The position numbers and the translations under genes were made by a program. The notes beneath the pieces were generated by a model, which worked only from the letters and a program-made list of their open reading frames with translations, was not told where the DNA came from and did not search any database. From Trileptium ribeirensis (taxonomy: Eukaryota; Nematoda; Enoplea; Enoplida; Thoracostomopsidae): a stretch of 64,000 bases of DNA. How positions within the stretch are numbered: the stretch's first letter is position 1; each line of letters begins with the position of its first letter. This document shows, piece by piece, positions 60,794 through 64,000 of this stretch. Location: positions 21,159 through 85,158 of the forward strand of contig JASANE010028482.1 of the NCBI GenBank assembly GCA_030248225.1, in the 5' to 3' direction.

Positions 60794-61859
60794 TTGGGAG
60801 CAGAACCAACCGTTCAAAATGGAAATCAAGTCATAAACTGCTTGTACTTTAACGCTCGTAGTATAGTTAATAAGACACATGAACTAAATACTTTGCTTAA
60901 TGTAGACAATATAGACATCGCGGCCATCTCTGAAACATGGTTGAATAATGAAACTATCGACTCTATGCTATGTTCTTGTAATTTTAATGTAATAAGAAAA
61001 GAGGGTCAAGGGGTGGAGGTGTAACTCTGATTTTGAACAAAAAAATTAGGTATTGTCCGATTACAATTGATACCAAATTTTCTCAACTAGAGTGGTAGCA
61101 GTAGATTTCCTAATACCCTCGAAACATAAACTAATTATCTTATACAGAGCGCCAAATTGCAATTTAGAAACAGACACACTATTCTCTTTATTTATACAGA
61201 ACTACACTAATATCCCTTGGCCTGTAACAATCGTAGGAGATTTCAACCTCTCCGAAATTTCATGGTGCCCCCTAAAGTATCCTAACAAAGCTGAATATAT
61301 TCTTTTCGTTAACTGCTTTTCACAAGTATCGCTAACACAGTTAGTAGACTTTCCTACGCGGGGTAGTAATACACTTGACTTAGTTCTAACAACATCTCCT
61401 ATTAACGTCTCAAATGTTAATGTGGCTGAAAATTTTGCAAACTCCGATTATTATTCAATAAAGTTCAGTTTATCTGGCTATATCTGTTCTGAAAACAAAT
61501 CGTATACCACATTTGATTTTAAAAAAGCTAAACTTCAAGAAATTAAACTATACCTTGCAAACATCAACTGGGATGTTGCCTTAAACTCTGTCTTTTCTGT
61601 CAGTGATAAATGGAATGTTTTTCTTGATACTATTCATTATTGTTGTTTTTTATTTGTGCCTGTTAAAACAGTATATGAACGCGAACCTAAACAAAAATAT
61701 CCCTATTATATAAAGAACCTACTTAATCGAAAAAGGAAGCTTTGGCGCGAAGCAAAACTAACTGGTGACTTGCATCTTTATAATATTATATCACGCCAAT
61801 TTACCAAAGCAATTTCAAATTTCGCTAAAAAACGTGAATCAAACATCTTAAATTCTTGA
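60794..61859 (+). pseudogene. LINE ORF2, AP-type endonuclease
   Basis: Read in two frames (60794-61024 and 61092-61859). NARSIVNKTHEL, then ISETWLN (catalytic Glu), LYRAPN, VGDFNL (catalytic Asp and Asn), TLDLVLT and NSDYYSIKFSL. The last motif is normally SDH; Tyr replaces the catalytic His, so this endonuclease is probably dead. A frameshift lies near 61005-61020 in a G-rich run, and an in-frame TAG at 61097 is seen in the upstream frame. After the endonuclease the linker region (LLNRKRKLWREAKL) leads towards the RT. Confidence 0.85.
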
Positions 61860-61925
61860 GATCGAAACCATCTTTTTCGCTATGTAAATAATAATTGCTT
61901 CTCTAGTTCTAGAATCAGAGCACTA

Positions 61926-63414
61926 ATGTCCGAATCCGGAACAATGATCACAGACGATGAAGAGCGATGCAACTTATTTGCGTCGACTTCCTCAAAAATT
62001 TTCACGACAGATATTGGTGTAATTCCGACTACCGTAGCTCCAGACCTAAATGTAATATCTTGGATACCCTTTACCCCGGAAATAGTAAATGAACATCTCC
62101 GGAAACTAAAAAGAAACATAGGCATTCTCCAGATATACTATCACAATTATTTCTTCGTGAATTAAGTGATGTACTGTGCTACCCATTGTCTCACATATTT
62201 GTCCAATCGTTTGTCAACGGTAAACGACCCGACCTCTGGTTAGGCTCCGATATTATACCTATCTATAAAAAAGGAAATAGTTCCGACCCCAAGAACAATC
62301 GTACAATTTCGCTCATAAGTAATTGTTGCAAAGTAATGGAAAGTGTTGTAAATAGTTTTAATTAAACATTTAACTTCGCAAAACTTAATTAACTAAAATC
62401 AACATGACTTTCTTGCACGACGATCGACTTGTACCCAACTATTAAAATGCATTACCGACGGGTCCAAAATCGTAGACTCCGGTGAGCCTGTTGACGTTGC
62501 ATACATTGATTTTGCTAAACGTTTGATACTGTTTCCTACCCCAAATTAATAGCCAAGCTTGGCAGTTTCGGTATCACCGGTAAATTACGAAACTGGCTCT
62601 CAGCATTTTTGTCTAACAGATCATTTCGAGTAAAAATAAATAATACTTTTTCTAAACATTTCCCAGACATTAGCGGTGTCCCGCAAGGCAGCGTATTGGG
62701 TCCAACTCTTTTTTGTTGTATATTAATGATATTCATTCTAATTTGTTTAATGTCACTTGTCGTATATTCGCTGATGACGTTAAATTGTATTGTAAAATAG
62801 CTAAAGAAACTTGGCTAAAGAAAATAATTTAGCATTACAAAGTGATCTGAATTCTCTAGAAAAATGGGCAAATCAGCGGCAACTCAAAATTTCTGATGAT
62901 AAATGTAATATATTGCACATTGGCAAAAGAAACCCTGAGTTTAACTACACCATATACGATAAACAAATCGCCAACGTCGAAATAATAAGGGATCTTGGTG
63001 TTAATATTAGCAGTTCTCTGAAAAACCATTCTCATTGCCCAAATAATTGCAACTAAAGCGTACAAAGTGATATACTTTTTCCATGTTTTATTAACAATAA
63101 CAAAAACTTACTCTTGCTATCATATTTTACTTTACGTAAAACCAATACTTGAATACGCTTCTGAAGTATGGTCTCCCCATCATACTTAACTGACATTGAC
63201 CTACTCGAAAAAGTACAGCGATACTTTAGTAGGAGACTATTTACCCGATCTCAAGATTGAACAAATCAGTTACCCACAGCGTCTTCGAGTATTTCTCGGT
63301 CTAGAACCTCTTGAATTGAGGAGACTGCACAATGATTTGATAATGGTTTATAAATGCTTTTACAATAAAATCGATGCCTGTGTAGAATTTTTCCCAGCAC
63401 CAAATTGGCAATGA
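61926..63414 (+). pseudogene. LINE ORF2, reverse transcriptase and C-terminus
   Basis: Fragments in several frames: IPIYKKGNSSDPKN.RTISLISNC (about 62255-62325), VAYIDFAK..DTV (62495-62530, one base lost), SGVPQGSVLGPTLF-type motif (62673-62715), FADDV.LYCKIA (catalytic Asp pair, about 62768-62802), EKWANQRQLKISDDKC (about 62856-62905) and LGLEPLELRRLHNDLIMVYKC (63298-63360). The order is that of CR1/jockey RTs. At least four frame breaks and stops. Confidence 0.85.
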
Positions 63415-64000
63415 TGAAACTAGAGGACACCAACTGAGACTTAAAAAGCTATAATTTAGTACAAATACTTTGAAACACAGTTTTATTTCTAGAACCATTG
63501 ACATATGGAATTCACCACCTGAAAATGTTGACTGGAAAGCAATGGTAAATGCAGCAACTCCTGCAATGTTTAGACAACTTCTGAAAAAAGTAAATTTGAG
63601 GACTTTTCTACACTTCGATCGTAAATTAAATTAGTTTAGAAGTAAATGGTTTTGCTCCCTTTCTAATCTTTATTTTTTTATTGACGATCATAAAGTTCAT
63701 ATTATTGCACTTGATATTTCTTGTTTAACTCATATGTCTTAATGTTATGCCAATGATTATCAATAAATATTGCTGTGATTGTTGTTGTTGTAAGTGTTCG
63801 GTTTTACCTCCTTGTTGCTCTTACCATTAATTCATCACCATTGTTACATATATGTGCTTACTATCTGCTTTCTTATAATATTAATATCTGACAGTGTTTC
63901 TGAAAAAGCTAGTAAGCACGCTATGTCAGCGCGTCTTGAGAAGATTGTTAACGCCGCATGAACGCGTTTCAGAAGTACAGCACTGCAGTACATCTAATTG

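Larger units (their letters stand above)
59370..63792 (+). mobile_element. CR1/jockey-like non-LTR retrotransposon, near full length but broken
   Basis: Two-ORF LINE: ORF1 with a PHD-type finger, ORF2 with AP-type endonuclease and reverse transcriptase, and a short 3' UTR ending near AATAAATATTGCTGTGATTG with a TTG-repeat tail (63779-63792). The 5' boundary is uncertain; a TTG repeat at about 59340-59359 lies just upstream. ORF1 and ORF2 are each broken by frameshifts and stops, so this copy cannot move on its own. It lies beyond the ZP gene and is not close to a recognised host gene. Confidence 0.87.

Overview
The window is AT-rich metazoan DNA: spliced genes with long introns, GT-AG junctions, and several transposon classes. 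I saw nothing prokaryotic (no operons, no CRISPR). The best lineage clue is a zona pellucida (ZP) domain gene resembling nematode cuticlin-like proteins. That suggests an ecdysozoan, perhaps a nematode or relative, but I cannot prove it from sequence alone.

Two host genes can be reconstructed by splice-phase logic. (1) The 3' half of a histidine acid phosphatase gene runs on the + strand from 1 to 6811 (five exons, the 5' part outside the window). Its usual catalytic His-Asp pair reads His-Asn. (2) A complete-looking cuticlin-like ZP transmembrane gene runs on the - strand from 43840 to 25442. It has 11 exons whose phases all agree, predicting about 876 residues: a signal-like N-terminus, a ZP domain, a long Ser/Thr-rich linker, one membrane span and a Ser-rich tail.

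The rest is largely mobile DNA. A pogo/Tigger-like element (3800-6110) and a foldback MITE (3070-3376) lie in the last phosphatase intron. A Ty3/gypsy element (10550-16571) has 353-bp LTRs and decayed gag-pol. It also carries a 2A-like motif upstream of gag and a PWWP-like domain at the 3' end of pol. Its 5' LTR is split at the candidate TATA box by a 582-bp PIF/Harbinger-type MITE. Three more members of that MITE family occur at 21316, 34511 and 39435, all with TAA or TTA target duplications. Two copies of a 755-bp palindromic element (7393 and 21038) share a central module that also exists alone at 58797. The second copy contains one of the PIF-type MITEs. There are also a hAT-type MITE (18164), about five tRNA-derived SINE copies, a CR1/jockey-like LINE with a PHD-type ORF1 (about 59370-63792), a second LINE remnant (about 52060-53812), a (TA)n tract, and tandem arrays with periods of about 162, 120 and 75 bp.

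The remaining stretches (for example 8400-8880, 9040-10545, 16576-17920, 18331-20255, 43871-46015, 48500-52050 and 53815-57700) showed no supportable gene. Most open frames there are short, AT-rich and unlike any family I recognise.
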